From NCBI GenBank assembly GCA_051878315.1, contig JBJEJW010000066.1, forward strand, positions 31,242 to 95,241: DNA of 64,000 nt, read 5' to 3'. The translations under genes were made by a program, and so were the position numbers. This document shows positions 42,624-51,678 of this stretch, piece after piece. Position 1 is the stretch's first letter. Each line of letters starts with the position of its first letter. The notes under the pieces were generated by a model. The model searched no databases. It saw only the letters and a program-made list of their open reading frames with translations, and was not told where the DNA came from. This DNA is from W0P28-013 sp051878315 (GTDB taxonomy: Bacteria; Bacteroidota; Bacteroidia; Bacteroidales; Paludibacteraceae).

Positions 42624-43856
42624 TTACATGGTTTTTAAAGCCATTTTCCCGAGTTTATTGCGCGCGTAGTCTACTGTGATGTTGAGCGTGTCGATGTTGG
42701 CTGATGGTACTTCGTACATGGCGTCGGTCATGATAGTTTCGACAATGGAGCGCAGACCGCGTGCTCCAAGTTTGAATTCGATGGCTTTGTCCACAATGTA
42801 GTCGAGTACGTCATTGTCGAATGTCAGTTCGACATGGTCCATGGCAAACAATTTGACATATTGTTTGATGATGGAGTTTTTGGGTTCGGTGAGTATGCGT
42901 CGCAGTGTAGAGCGGTCCAATGGGTCGAGATGTGTGAGTATAGGCAGGCGGCCGATGATTTCCGGTATTAACCCAAAGGCTTTCAAATCCTGCGGTGCAA
43001 TGTATTGGAGCAGGTTGTTGTTGTCGATAGAGTTGCGTGTGTTTATGGCACCGAATCCTACGACATGCGTGTTGAGTCGTTGCGCAATTTTCTTTTCGAT
43101 GCCGTCGAATGCGCCCCCGCAAATAAATAATATGTTTTGTGTATTGACGGCAATCATTTTTTGGTCGGGGTGCTTACGCCCGCCTTGTGGTGGTACATTG
43201 ACTACCGATCCTTCGAGTAGTTTCAACAGACCTTGTTGTACGCCTTCGCCGCTTACGTCGCGTGTGATACTTGGGTTGTCGCTTTTGCGTGCTATTTTGT
43301 CTATTTCGTCGATAAATACAATGCCTCGCTCGGCTGCTTTGACGTCGTAATCGGCCACTTGCAGTAGGCGTGTGAGAATACTTTCGATGTCTTCGCCCAC
43401 ATAGCCGGCTTCGGTCAGAACGGTTGCATCGACGATGGTAAACGGTACATGCAACTTCTTGGCGATGGTGCGTGCCAATAAGGTTTTGCCTGTGCCTGTG
43501 GCACCAACGAGGATGATGTTTGATTTTTCGATTTCGACCTCGTCGTTTGTGTTTTGTTGTGCGATGCGCTTATAGTGATTGTAAACGGCTACCGACAAAA
43601 ATTTTTTTGCATCGTCCTGTCCGATGACATATTGGTCAAGGTATTGTTTGATGTCGATCGGTTTGGGTAACGGCTCGTTGAATGGCTGTTTGGTTGTATG
43701 GTCAGGCGTGTTGGTATTGTTGCCACCGATGATGTTTGTCAGTGTTAGAGCGCAATCTGTGCAGATGTAGCCATAGTTGCCGGCAATGAGGTCGGCTTCT
43801 TCGTCGTTGCGCCCACAGAAACAACAGCGTGGTGTGTTTTTTTTGTGTATGGCCAT
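42624..43856 (-). CDS. clpX: ATP-dependent Clp protease ATP-binding subunit ClpX
   Basis: 410 residues. The N-terminal zinc domain holds CCFC (11-14) and CTDC (32-35). The AAA+ core has Walker A VGATGTGKT (117-125), Walker B GIVFIDEIDK, and the pore-loop AGYVGEDIES segment. GARGLRSIVE near the C-terminus is the usual sensor-2 motif. ClpX unfolds substrates and threads them into ClpP, whose gene ends 4 nt upstream, so the two are one operon. The ClpP-docking IGF-type loop is not obvious by eye. Convergent with ribH. Confidence 0.97.
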   Translation of the reverse strand: MAIHKKNTPRCCFCGRNDEEADLIAGNYGYICTDCALTLTNIIGGNNTNTPDHTTKQPFNEPLPKPIDIKQYLDQYVIGQDDAKKFLSVAVYNHYKRIAQQNTNDEVEIEKSNIILVGATGTGKTLLARTIAKKLHVPFTIVDATVLTEAGYVGEDIESILTRLLQVADYDVKAAERGIVFIDEIDKIARKSDNPSITRDVSGEGVQQGLLKLLEGSVVNVPPQGGRKHPDQKMIAVNTQNILFICGGAFDGIEKKIAQRLNTHVVGFGAINTRNSIDNNNLLQYIAPQDLKAFGLIPEIIGRLPILTHLDPLDRSTLRRILTEPKNSIIKQYVKLFAMDHVELTFDNDVLDYIVDKAIEFKLGARGLRSIVETIMTDAMYEVPSANIDTLNITVDYARNKLGKMALKTM

Positions 43857-43860
43857 GAGT

Positions 43861-44541
43861 TTATTGTCTGTTTCCTTTGGTTAATATATTGTCAATCATG
43901 CCGTATTCGAGGGCTTCTTGTGCCGTCATCCAATAGTCGCGGTCGCTGTCGGCGGCTATTCTATCGAATGTATTGCCCGAATGCTCGGCAATGATTTGAT
44001 AGAGTTCGTTTTTTAATTTTTGTATTTCGCGTACGGTGATTTCCATATCGGATGCTTGTCCTTGCATACCGCCCATCGGTTGGTGTATCATTACGCGTGA
44101 GTGTTGCAGTGCCGAACGTTTTCCTTTGGCGCCGGCCACGAGCAATACGGCGGCCATGGAGGCGGCCATACCGGTGCAAATAGTACCTACGTTACTGCCG
44201 ATGTATTGCATCGTATCGTAGATGCCAAGGCCGGCATAAACCGAACCGCCCGGGCTGTTCAGATAGATTGAAATGTCTTTACCGGGGTCGGCAGTGTCGA
44301 GAAACAGCAGTTGTGCTTGTATGACGTTGGCTACAAAATCGTTGATCTCGGAGCCGAGAAAAATGATGCGATCCATCATTAGGCGCGAAAAGACATCCAT
44401 TTGCGTAACGTTTAATTGGCGTTCTTCCAGAATCGAGGGCGAAATATAGCCGCCTTGCATATTGACGCTCGAAACGTATTTGTCGAGAGCCAATCCGTTC
44501 ATATTCAGATGCTTTGTTGCAAATTTACGAAATTCTTCCAT
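43861..44541 (-). CDS. clpP: ATP-dependent Clp protease proteolytic subunit ClpP
   Basis: 226 residues starting MEEFRKFATKHLNMNG, which matches the N-terminus I recall for Bacteroides ClpP. Catalytic Ser128 (GMAASMA) and His153 (MIHQPMGG) are present, with the Asp in the later DRDYWM segment. It forms double heptameric rings with ClpX, encoded 4 nt downstream. In many Bacteroidota the trigger factor gene sits just upstream; here a metallopeptidase gene does. Confidence 0.97.
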   Translation of the reverse strand: MEEFRKFATKHLNMNGLALDKYVSSVNMQGGYISPSILEERQLNVTQMDVFSRLMMDRIIFLGSEINDFVANVIQAQLLFLDTADPGKDISIYLNSPGGSVYAGLGIYDTMQYIGSNVGTICTGMAASMAAVLLVAGAKGKRSALQHSRVMIHQPMGGMQGQASDMEITVREIQKLKNELYQIIAEHSGNTFDRIAADSDRDYWMTAQEALEYGMIDNILTKGNRQ

Positions 44542-44573
44542 GATTCTTTTTTGTTTTTTCGTGTTTTTATTGA

Positions 44574-46664
44574 TTACTTTTTAATGCCGTCGCGTTCCAT
44601 CAAAGCATCGACGGTTGGTTCTTGTCCGCGGAAACGTTTGTACAATGTCATGGCCGGTTCGGTGCCACCGCGTTCAAGAATGTTGGTACGGAAACTATCA
44701 GCGGTTTTTTTGTCAAAAATGCCGTTCTTTTTGAATACCGAGAAGGCGTCAGCATCAAGTACTTCCGACCATTTGTAACTATAGTATCCGGCAGCATATC
44801 CGCCCGAGAAGATGTGTGTAAATGCTGTTTCCATTTGGGTTTCGGGTACGACGGGCAGTACTTTGACCTGCTCCATGGCGGCGTTGCCAAAGGCGATGAC
44901 ATCGCCGTCGAACGGCTCGGTGATAGTGTGCCAAGCCATGTCGAGGTAGCCGAAACTGAGTTGGCGTGCGCAGGCATAGGCAGCGTGGTAGTTTTGAGCG
45001 GCTTTTATCTTGTCGATAAGTTCCTGAGGCATGGGTTCGCCGGTTTGGTAGTGTTTGGCAAACGTATCGAGGAATGCTTTTTCGCCCAAAAAGTTTTCGT
45101 TGAATTGTGATGGCAGTTCTACAAAATCGCGTGGTACGTTTGTGCCTGACATAGAGGCATATTGACAGCGTGTGAGCATGCCGTGTAGTCCGTGACCGAA
45201 CTCGTGTAAAAAGGTTTCGACTTCGTCGTAGGTGAGCAGTGCCGGTTTGTCGGCTGTAGCGCGCGTGAAGTTCATCACGTTGACAATGTGTGGGCGCGAA
45301 TCGGTTTTGCCTTCACGGTATTGTGGTTTGTAGTCGTTCATCCATGCGCCGCCGCGTTTGCCGTCGCGTGGGTGGAAATCGCAGTAATAGACGGCCAAAA
45401 AGTTACCTTTGGCATCGAATACGTCGTAGGCATCGACTTCGGGATTATAAACTTGGATGTTTGGATTTTTGACGAATTTCAGACCATATAGTTTATTTGC
45501 CAAATTGAAGACGCCTTTTTTGACGTTTTCGAGTTCGAAATAGGGACGCAGTTCATCATCGCTCAAAGCATATTTTTCATTTTTTAGTTTTTCGGAGTAG
45601 TAACTCCAATCCCATGGTTGCAGTGTGGCATAAAATCCGAGCGAATCGGCAAATTGTTGCAATTCATCGTATTCGGCGCGGGCTACGGGCAGATAGGCAT
45701 CGCGTAATTGGTCGAGCAGATGATAGACATTTTCTTTGTTTTCGGCCATTGTTTTATGTAGCGATTTGTCGGCGTAGCAGGCTTTGCCAAATAGTTTTGC
45801 CAATTCCAAACGCGTGTTTGCTATATCTTTAATGTTCTGCGTATTATCAAATTCGCCACCGATACAGCGTGTGTTGTAAGCCATATAGAGTTCGCGGCGA
45901 ATATCGCGGTTGTCGCAATATTTCATTACTGGAATGTAAGTTGTTGGTTTCAAGTCGAGTAACCAGCCATCCAATCCTTTTTTTGCTGCATTTGTGCGCA
46001 GCATTTGTTTGGTGTCGTCCGAAAGACCGGCTAACAGGCTCTCGTCTTTGATGAGACGTGTCCACGCATTGGTGGCTTTCAGCACATTTTGTCCGTACAC
46101 GAGTGTCAGTTTGCTTAGTTTGGCTTGCAACTCTTTTAATTTTTCTTTGTCTTCGGCCGACAAATTGGCACCGTTATTGGCAAAACCTTCGTAGATGTCG
46201 TCGAGCATTTTCGCCTGTTCGGCGGTCAGTTTTAGTTTGTCTTTTTGCTCGTACACGGCTTTGATGCGTTCAAAAAGTTTTTCGTTCAGCAAAATCGTCG
46301 AACTATATTCGCTGAATTTTGGTGATAGTTCCAATTCGAGCGCGGCCAGCGAATCGTTGGTTTCGGCATTTGTCAGGTTGTAAAAGCAACTTGCTACGAC
46401 CGACAACAATTTGCCCGATTTTTCGTAAGCTTCGATGGTGTTGGCAAATGTAGGCGCAGCCGGATTGTTGGCAATGGCGTCAATTTCGGCCAATCCTTGT
46501 TTCATGCCTTCGTCGAAAGCCGGCATATAATGCTCAATTTTAATTTCGTCAAACGGATAGGTGCCGTGAGGCGTCTTCCAATTCTGATAGTTAAAAAACG
46601 GATTCTCTGCGGATAACATAGCGCAAATGATTGTAAATGAGAATAATACGATTGATTTTTTCAT
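44574..46664 (-). CDS. M3 family peptidase, oligopeptidase A / dipeptidyl carboxypeptidase type
   Basis: 696 residues with a signal-like N-terminus (about 1-19, MLSAENPF). The mostly helical M3 fold carries the zinc motif HEFGHGLHG (487-495, catalytic Glu488), with the downstream Glu ligand expected in the EL.SQF segment (VELPSQFNENF). It should trim peptides in the periplasm or cytosol, which supports nutrition from peptides. It lies upstream of clpP on the same strand with a 32-nt gap and downstream of a C69 dipeptidase gene, forming a peptide-degradation neighbourhood. Dcp versus OpdA cannot be settled by eye. Confidence 0.92.
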   Translation of the reverse strand: MKKSIVLFSFTIICAMLSAENPFFNYQNWKTPHGTYPFDEIKIEHYMPAFDEGMKQGLAEIDAIANNPAAPTFANTIEAYEKSGKLLSVVASCFYNLTNAETNDSLAALELELSPKFSEYSSTILLNEKLFERIKAVYEQKDKLKLTAEQAKMLDDIYEGFANNGANLSAEDKEKLKELQAKLSKLTLVYGQNVLKATNAWTRLIKDESLLAGLSDDTKQMLRTNAAKKGLDGWLLDLKPTTYIPVMKYCDNRDIRRELYMAYNTRCIGGEFDNTQNIKDIANTRLELAKLFGKACYADKSLHKTMAENKENVYHLLDQLRDAYLPVARAEYDELQQFADSLGFYATLQPWDWSYYSEKLKNEKYALSDDELRPYFELENVKKGVFNLANKLYGLKFVKNPNIQVYNPEVDAYDVFDAKGNFLAVYYCDFHPRDGKRGGAWMNDYKPQYREGKTDSRPHIVNVMNFTRATADKPALLTYDEVETFLHEFGHGLHGMLTRCQYASMSGTNVPRDFVELPSQFNENFLGEKAFLDTFAKHYQTGEPMPQELIDKIKAAQNYHAAYACARQLSFGYLDMAWHTITEPFDGDVIAFGNAAMEQVKVLPVVPETQMETAFTHIFSGGYAAGYYSYKWSEVLDADAFSVFKKNGIFDKKTADSFRTNILERGGTEPAMTLYKRFRGQEPTVDALMERDGIKK

Positions 46665-46702
46665 AGAAATTTATTTTTATTGTTAGTATTTTGGTTATTG
46701 TG

Positions 46703-48409
46703 TTATTGGCGTAGTTCCATCTCTTCGGCGGTTTTCAGTCTGAAGCGTTCGGCATCGGGTTCTACAAATACTCGCCGATTGAACTCTTCGGGATAGCCCG
46801 GACGAATGATTTTCGCGGGCAGATTATGTTCGTCGCGGTCGAATACACCATTAGTTTCGCTTTTGGTTACGCCATCTAAATATTTGACCATCAGGCGTTC
46901 GCCAAGTTTTTTCCATACATTGAAAGCTGTTTCGGCTTGTGCTGCCGAGAAGTCGGTCAAAAATTGTGCCACATTAGCCGAATCATACGAAAGGGCGTAA
47001 CGGTCGGCTTGTTGTGTCGCGTCTTCAAAATAAGTTTCCCATTTGTTTTGTTCGGCTTGCACATCGGGCATCAAATCCGAATAGCGTTTATAGACCATAT
47101 TACCAACCCAATTGTTAATCCAAAAGGCCGATGTCCACGAGAAATCGAGCAGACTGCCATTGTGTTGGTCGAGCGATTCGGGTACGCGTGTCATGCAGCA
47201 ATACATCGGTATGTAGAGGTTTGTTGTGGCATCATCGACGCCAAACCACAAAATACCACCGATGGCATTAGGTAGCCAACTACGCATTTGCGCAATAAAT
47301 GTAAAGCCCGTTTGTTGCGTGGCGACCGGACGTTCGTGGAAATACTCCACGCTGTCCACTTTGTACGATAGCGGGCTGGGTCGGAAGGGCGTGTTGTATG
47401 GGCCGCTACCGGCTCCGATGGTCATGTCGAGTGGCGTACCTTCGTAGTGGTCGCGCATGCGTTGGCGTAAATCGCCCACAGTTATTTTTTTGTCGGCTTT
47501 TATCCACAAAGGCATACGCTCTTTGGTTTCGCCGTTGATGTAGCTGAGATATTGTTGTCCGATAGTCGGATTCAGTGCGTTGAAAAACGCCCAAACGCGC
47601 GCTTCGCACCAACGTATGCCACCGAAGTCGAGCGGATTGTAGGTATCCGAAAAACTAAAATCTTCGTCTTTGCCGTCGAAGTAGCCTTTTTTGCGCGCAA
47701 ATGTTACAACATCATCGGCATAAACGACATCAATTCCCGGTTCGAATATGCGGTCTAAATGTTTGCTACTGATGCTGTTCGTATTTTTGCGCGATTCCAT
47801 CGGGAAGGTTGTGATGCGTGCTTGATTGGCGTGGGCAGAGATGCAATCGTCGGGTATGCGGCGAGCCACCCAAACAGCGCCTTTGTTGCCCACACCTTTG
47901 CCTATCATCTCCAAAATCCACACTTCCTGTGGGTCGGCAATCGAAAACGATTCGCCTTCGCTGTAGTAACCGTATGCAGCCACAAGTTCGGCCATTGTTT
48001 TGATGGCTTCGCGTGCGTTGGCGGCGCGTTGCAATGTGATGTAAATCAAACTGCCGTAATCGATGAGGCCGGTGGTATCTACCAATTCCTCGCGTCCGCC
48101 GTAGGTGGTTTCGCCAATGGATAATTGACATTCGTTCATGTTGCCGATGACATTGTAGGTATGTCCGACTTCGGGAATCTCGCCGAGATATTTCCCTGTA
48201 TCCCATTCGTAAATGGGACGCATCGCTCCTTCGGCATGGTCGGCAGCCGCATAATGGTATAAAGCACCAAATAGCCAATACGAATCGGCGGAGTAGGTTA
48301 TCATGGTTGAACCATCGGACGAGGCTGCCCGCCCGACCAAAAAGTTGGTGCAGGCAAATGCAGAGGATACTGAACTCAAAAGGAATAAAATGACAAATTT
48401 CTGTTTCAT
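46703..48409 (-). CDS. C69 family dipeptidase
   Basis: 568 residues. The N-terminal segment (about 1-19, ending SSAFA) is a signal peptide, so the mature protein starts with Cys20 of CTNFLVG. In C69 enzymes this Cys is the N-terminal nucleophile. Family blocks include GRAASSDGSTMITYSADSYW, NECQLSIGETTYGGREEL and ESFSIADPQEVWILEMIGKG. It cleaves dipeptides, probably in the periplasm. It lies 38 nt upstream of the M3 peptidase gene on the same strand, so they may be co-transcribed. Bacteroidales often carry several paralogues. Confidence 0.93.
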   Translation of the reverse strand: MKQKFVILFLLSSVSSAFACTNFLVGRAASSDGSTMITYSADSYWLFGALYHYAAADHAEGAMRPIYEWDTGKYLGEIPEVGHTYNVIGNMNECQLSIGETTYGGREELVDTTGLIDYGSLIYITLQRAANAREAIKTMAELVAAYGYYSEGESFSIADPQEVWILEMIGKGVGNKGAVWVARRIPDDCISAHANQARITTFPMESRKNTNSISSKHLDRIFEPGIDVVYADDVVTFARKKGYFDGKDEDFSFSDTYNPLDFGGIRWCEARVWAFFNALNPTIGQQYLSYINGETKERMPLWIKADKKITVGDLRQRMRDHYEGTPLDMTIGAGSGPYNTPFRPSPLSYKVDSVEYFHERPVATQQTGFTFIAQMRSWLPNAIGGILWFGVDDATTNLYIPMYCCMTRVPESLDQHNGSLLDFSWTSAFWINNWVGNMVYKRYSDLMPDVQAEQNKWETYFEDATQQADRYALSYDSANVAQFLTDFSAAQAETAFNVWKKLGERLMVKYLDGVTKSETNGVFDRDEHNLPAKIIRPGYPEEFNRRVFVEPDAERFRLKTAEEMELRQ

Positions 48410-48448
48410 ATTAGTGGGTTATTTAGTTTGTTACACATGATGGTGGTG

Positions 48449-50728
48449 TCAGAATGGATAACCAATCGCAAAATGCAGGGCGAAATCGTTTTTCCAAGTC
48501 AAATCGGTGCGCCAACGCTCGGTCGAGGTAGTGCCACTTGGTTCGTATAGTTTGATGCCCATATCCAAACGTATGACAAAATAATCGAAATCGGCACGCA
48601 GACCGAAACCGTAACTGCAGGCTATTTCTTTGTAAAATTCCGAGAATTTGAAAAAACCGCCCGGTTGCTCGTCGTATTCTTTGATTGTCCAAATATTGCC
48701 GGCATCGATAAACAACGCACCATAGATTTTCCAAAAGAGTTTGAAGCGAGCTTCTAAATTCAAATCTAACCGAATATCGCCCGATTGATTCATATAATCG
48801 ATATAACCGTTGTTGGCGTAACGACCCGGACCGAGTGTACGAACAGCCCAGCCGCGCACGCTGTTGGCTCCGCCACTGAAATAACGCTCTTCGTACGGAA
48901 TTACCGATGCATTGCCATAGGGATACGCAACGCCTATACCGGCATGGCACACAAGGCGAATACTTTTGTTGATATAATGATTGTATGTAAAATCGAAATC
49001 GCCTTTGACATATTGTGCGTATGCAATGTTGAAAATTTCGTACTGACCATATTCGTTTTTCTGTTGATGAACGGCACTGCTGATGCCATACAACAAATTA
49101 CCGGCTGTCGAAATGTTGCCACGAAGCGTGTAAAAACTTTGTGTAGCAGAGTTGGTGCGCTTGTTCGAATGTTGAATGCCCAAACCTAAACGCATGATGA
49201 AGTGGTCTTCGTAACTGTAACGTATCGACGACGACGGTTTCAGATATTGTTCGCGAAACGCATCGGTTATCCACGGCAGATAAATGTAGTTGATGTCGAT
49301 AAGGTCGAAAGTGAAACGTGTACGACGGATCGTCCATGCATATTTCATGCCTAAATTTGCTATATGACGTTGATATTCGGGACGTTGTTGCAAATTGTAG
49401 CCTAATGCAAATTCAGTGGTTCCGCCGGTGCGCCGCCTAAAATCGGAACTCGCAAACGGGAATAGCAAGAAAGGAATGCTCAACGATACATTGCCTCCGG
49501 CCTCATAGGTATTGCGTATTTCACCGATTTTACCCATTGCTTCGTAACTTCCTCTTGCTCCAATTTTTAATATCTCGGCACCTTTGAAAGCGTTTTTGTT
49601 TTGATACGTAATACCGACCCCGACACCAAGGTCGCCGGCCGAGTTCGTACCTTCGATGTCAACCGAAAAAGTATGTTTTTTCGACGGAGCAATCACAATA
49701 ATACATGCCAAACTATCAACGCCGGCTTCTCTAAAAGAAATATCCACATATTTAATGGCTGACAAGGCATTTAGTACCGCATAGGTTTGTTCGACACGAC
49801 GCTCGTTATAAAGTGTGTTTGGTTGTATCAACACCTTTTGTGTCAACATCTTAGCCCGAAAATTCGATTTCTTATGTTGAATGATGGTGTAACCTTCGCG
49901 TATAGTTGTATCAAGTTCGTCGGTATTCAATGCTCCCGTTTCATCCACTGCATGCGCTACGTCGTAAATAGTCACGCTGCTGATAGTTTGCTTTGTGCAT
50001 GCGAGAGTAAATAGCGAGTCGTTATTCAAATAATTGTCCTGCATTTTCAGTGTGAGATCAATCTCGTGTGCCGAACTATCGGCCTCGAATGCAAGTGCTT
50101 CTTTCTGAAAATAAAAGTAACCTCTACGGCGCAATGCTTTGGCTACATTCTCGCGCTCGGTAGCCAAGGCATCGACATCAAACAAATCGCCGGGTTTGGG
50201 TTTATTCAACCCGCGACGTTGACTCAAAGCTGTCATTATCGAATCGTTCGGAATGTCGATGGTGTACGAACGCAGTTTGTAAGGCTCATTACCGGTTACC
50301 ACGAATGTAACGTTAGTCTGACGTTTTTTTTCGGTGGTAATGACTTCCACAGTGGCATCAAGATAACCTTTGTTGCTCAACTGTTTGCCTAGTTGCTCCT
50401 GCGAAGTCAGCGTCAACAGACTATCGTATATCACCGGTTCTTCGCCAATTTTGCGCAACCAACGGTCTTTCCATTTATTGGAATTGATGTCTTGTGAATT
50501 GTAAAAACCTAATTTCGCACGTCCGATACCTAAAAAACGACTGTTGGGTGTTTGGCGTAAATAGGCTTGTAATTGGTCTGATGGCGCTTCAGGAACATCC
50601 GATTTGATGGTTACTTTGTTCAGTAAAGTCGCGCCTTCAGGCACATAGCGAAACATATTGCATGCACTGCATAGCAGGGCAATTACGCCACAAAAAAGTA
50701 TATGCCTGACCGATTTTGACACAATCAC
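48449..50728 (-). CDS. TamA/BamA-like outer membrane assembly protein with lipoprotein signal
   Basis: 759 residues. The N-terminal signal ends in a lipobox LLCSAC (Cys23), unusual for a beta-barrel but found in Bacteroidota TamA relatives (TamL). POTRA-like domains (about 30-370) include KVTIKSDVPEAP and the VVTGNEPYKLRSYTIDIPND segment. The C-terminal 16-stranded-type barrel (about 385-759) ends HFAIGYPF, a terminal aromatic signal for Bam insertion. It has the RRYFSGG/VRGW-like motif (YFSGGANSVRGWAVR, about 645). It would help place envelope proteins. Divergent from the RNA methyltransferase. Confidence 0.87.
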   Translation of the reverse strand: MIVSKSVRHILFCGVIALLCSACNMFRYVPEGATLLNKVTIKSDVPEAPSDQLQAYLRQTPNSRFLGIGRAKLGFYNSQDINSNKWKDRWLRKIGEEPVIYDSLLTLTSQEQLGKQLSNKGYLDATVEVITTEKKRQTNVTFVVTGNEPYKLRSYTIDIPNDSIMTALSQRRGLNKPKPGDLFDVDALATERENVAKALRRRGYFYFQKEALAFEADSSAHEIDLTLKMQDNYLNNDSLFTLACTKQTISSVTIYDVAHAVDETGALNTDELDTTIREGYTIIQHKKSNFRAKMLTQKVLIQPNTLYNERRVEQTYAVLNALSAIKYVDISFREAGVDSLACIIVIAPSKKHTFSVDIEGTNSAGDLGVGVGITYQNKNAFKGAEILKIGARGSYEAMGKIGEIRNTYEAGGNVSLSIPFLLFPFASSDFRRRTGGTTEFALGYNLQQRPEYQRHIANLGMKYAWTIRRTRFTFDLIDINYIYLPWITDAFREQYLKPSSSIRYSYEDHFIMRLGLGIQHSNKRTNSATQSFYTLRGNISTAGNLLYGISSAVHQQKNEYGQYEIFNIAYAQYVKGDFDFTYNHYINKSIRLVCHAGIGVAYPYGNASVIPYEERYFSGGANSVRGWAVRTLGPGRYANNGYIDYMNQSGDIRLDLNLEARFKLFWKIYGALFIDAGNIWTIKEYDEQPGGFFKFSEFYKEIACSYGFGLRADFDYFVIRLDMGIKLYEPSGTTSTERWRTDLTWKNDFALHFAIGYPF

Positions 50729-50751
50729 CGATAAATTACAGAAATTAGGTG

Positions 50752-50759
50752 CAAATTTA
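50752..50759 (-). promoter_or_regulatory. Promoter element of the TamA-like gene
   Basis: Minus-strand TAAATTTG matches TAnnTTTG, 24 nt ahead of the start. Confidence 0.5.
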
Positions 50760-50780
50760 GCAAAAAATCCACAAATTTCT

Positions 50781-50788
50781 TACCTTTG
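50781..50788 (+). promoter_or_regulatory. Promoter element of the RNA methyltransferase gene
   Basis: TACCTTTG matches TAnnTTTG; the divergent TamA-like element is 22 nt away. Confidence 0.55.
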
Positions 50789-50845
50789 CAGAACCAAAAA
50801 TTATGCCAGTAGTGCAATTTGTTGGACAAAATACAAAAAATAGCG

Positions 50846-51595
50846 ATGTTATCCAAAATTCAACAAAAAAATGTGCGCGCTTTGTCGCAGAAAAAATATC
50901 GTGACGAACAAAAATGTTTCATTGCCGAAGGCGAAAAACTGATAAGCGACCTTTTGCCTTATATGACGTGTCGTCATTTGTTTGTTACCGAAAAATGTAG
51001 CGCAAACTTCTCCGAAAAAACGCTACAACGCCTATCTGCCGACGAAATGAAACGCATTTCCCAACTGACTACACCTTCAACAGCGTTGGCTGTTTTCGAA
51101 AAACCTGCCGAATCATTACAGATTGACACTTTGCGTGAACAACTTGTTTTGGTGCTTGATGCCGTTCAGAATCCGGGAAATCTTGGGACTATCATTCGAT
51201 TAGCCGATTGGTTTGGCATACATCATGTTGTTTGTTCGCATACCACCGCCGATGTATTTAGTCCCAAAACGGTTCAGGCTACGATGGGAGCACTCACACG
51301 CGTGCAGGTGCATTATACCGATTTAGTCGAATTTCTGACACAATGTCAACAGCAGAATATGCCCATATATGGCACTACGCTCGATGGCCAAAACCTCTAC
51401 GAGCAATCCTTAACCGCTCATGGCGTGCTGATTATGGGTAACGAGGGCAAAGGCATATCGTCGGCTGTCGGCCGCTTTATCACGCACCACTTGTTTATCC
51501 CGAATTATCCGCAAGGTGTGCCTACATCCGAGTCGCTCAATGTGGCTGTAGCGACGGCTATCGTGTGTGCCGAGTTTCGTCGTCGTTGTCAATAA
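50846..51595 (+). CDS. SpoU/TrmH family RNA 2'-O-methyltransferase
   Basis: 249 residues from ATG 50846 (an upstream Met at 50819 adds nine). An N-terminal substrate-binding domain (about 5-85) is followed by a SPOUT knot. The three SpoU motifs are present: VQNPGNLGTIIRLADWFG (motif 1), IMGNEGKGIS (motif 2) and IPNYPQGVPTSESLNVAVATAI (motif 3). It methylates a ribose 2'-OH in rRNA or tRNA with S-adenosylmethionine. Target base unknown. Divergent from the TamA-like gene, an arrangement I recall in other Bacteroidales. Confidence 0.92.
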   Translation: MLSKIQQKNVRALSQKKYRDEQKCFIAEGEKLISDLLPYMTCRHLFVTEKCSANFSEKTLQRLSADEMKRISQLTTPSTALAVFEKPAESLQIDTLREQLVLVLDAVQNPGNLGTIIRLADWFGIHHVVCSHTTADVFSPKTVQATMGALTRVQVHYTDLVEFLTQCQQQNMPIYGTTLDGQNLYEQSLTAHGVLIMGNEGKGISSAVGRFITHHLFIPNYPQGVPTSESLNVAVATAIVCAEFRRRCQ

Positions 51596-51626
51596 TATTC
51601 TTAATGCCGATTTTGGTACTACAAAC

Positions 51627-51658
51627 AAAACAACACAGCCGTCAGACTGTGTTGTTTT
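51627..51658. terminator. Bidirectional terminator between the methyltransferase and OmpA-family genes
   Basis: AAAACAACACAG is a perfect inverted repeat with CTGTGTTGTTTT, loop CCGTCAGA, between two convergent stops. Confidence 0.85.
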
Positions 51659-51678
51659 GGGAATTTAGGTTTATGTTT

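Noticed and set aside
44520..44527. TAAATTTG on the minus strand as a promoter for a shorter ClpP
   Set aside because: It lies inside the conserved N-terminal codons (RKFA) of ClpP; the MEEFRKFATKHLNMNG start matches relatives, so the motif is chance.
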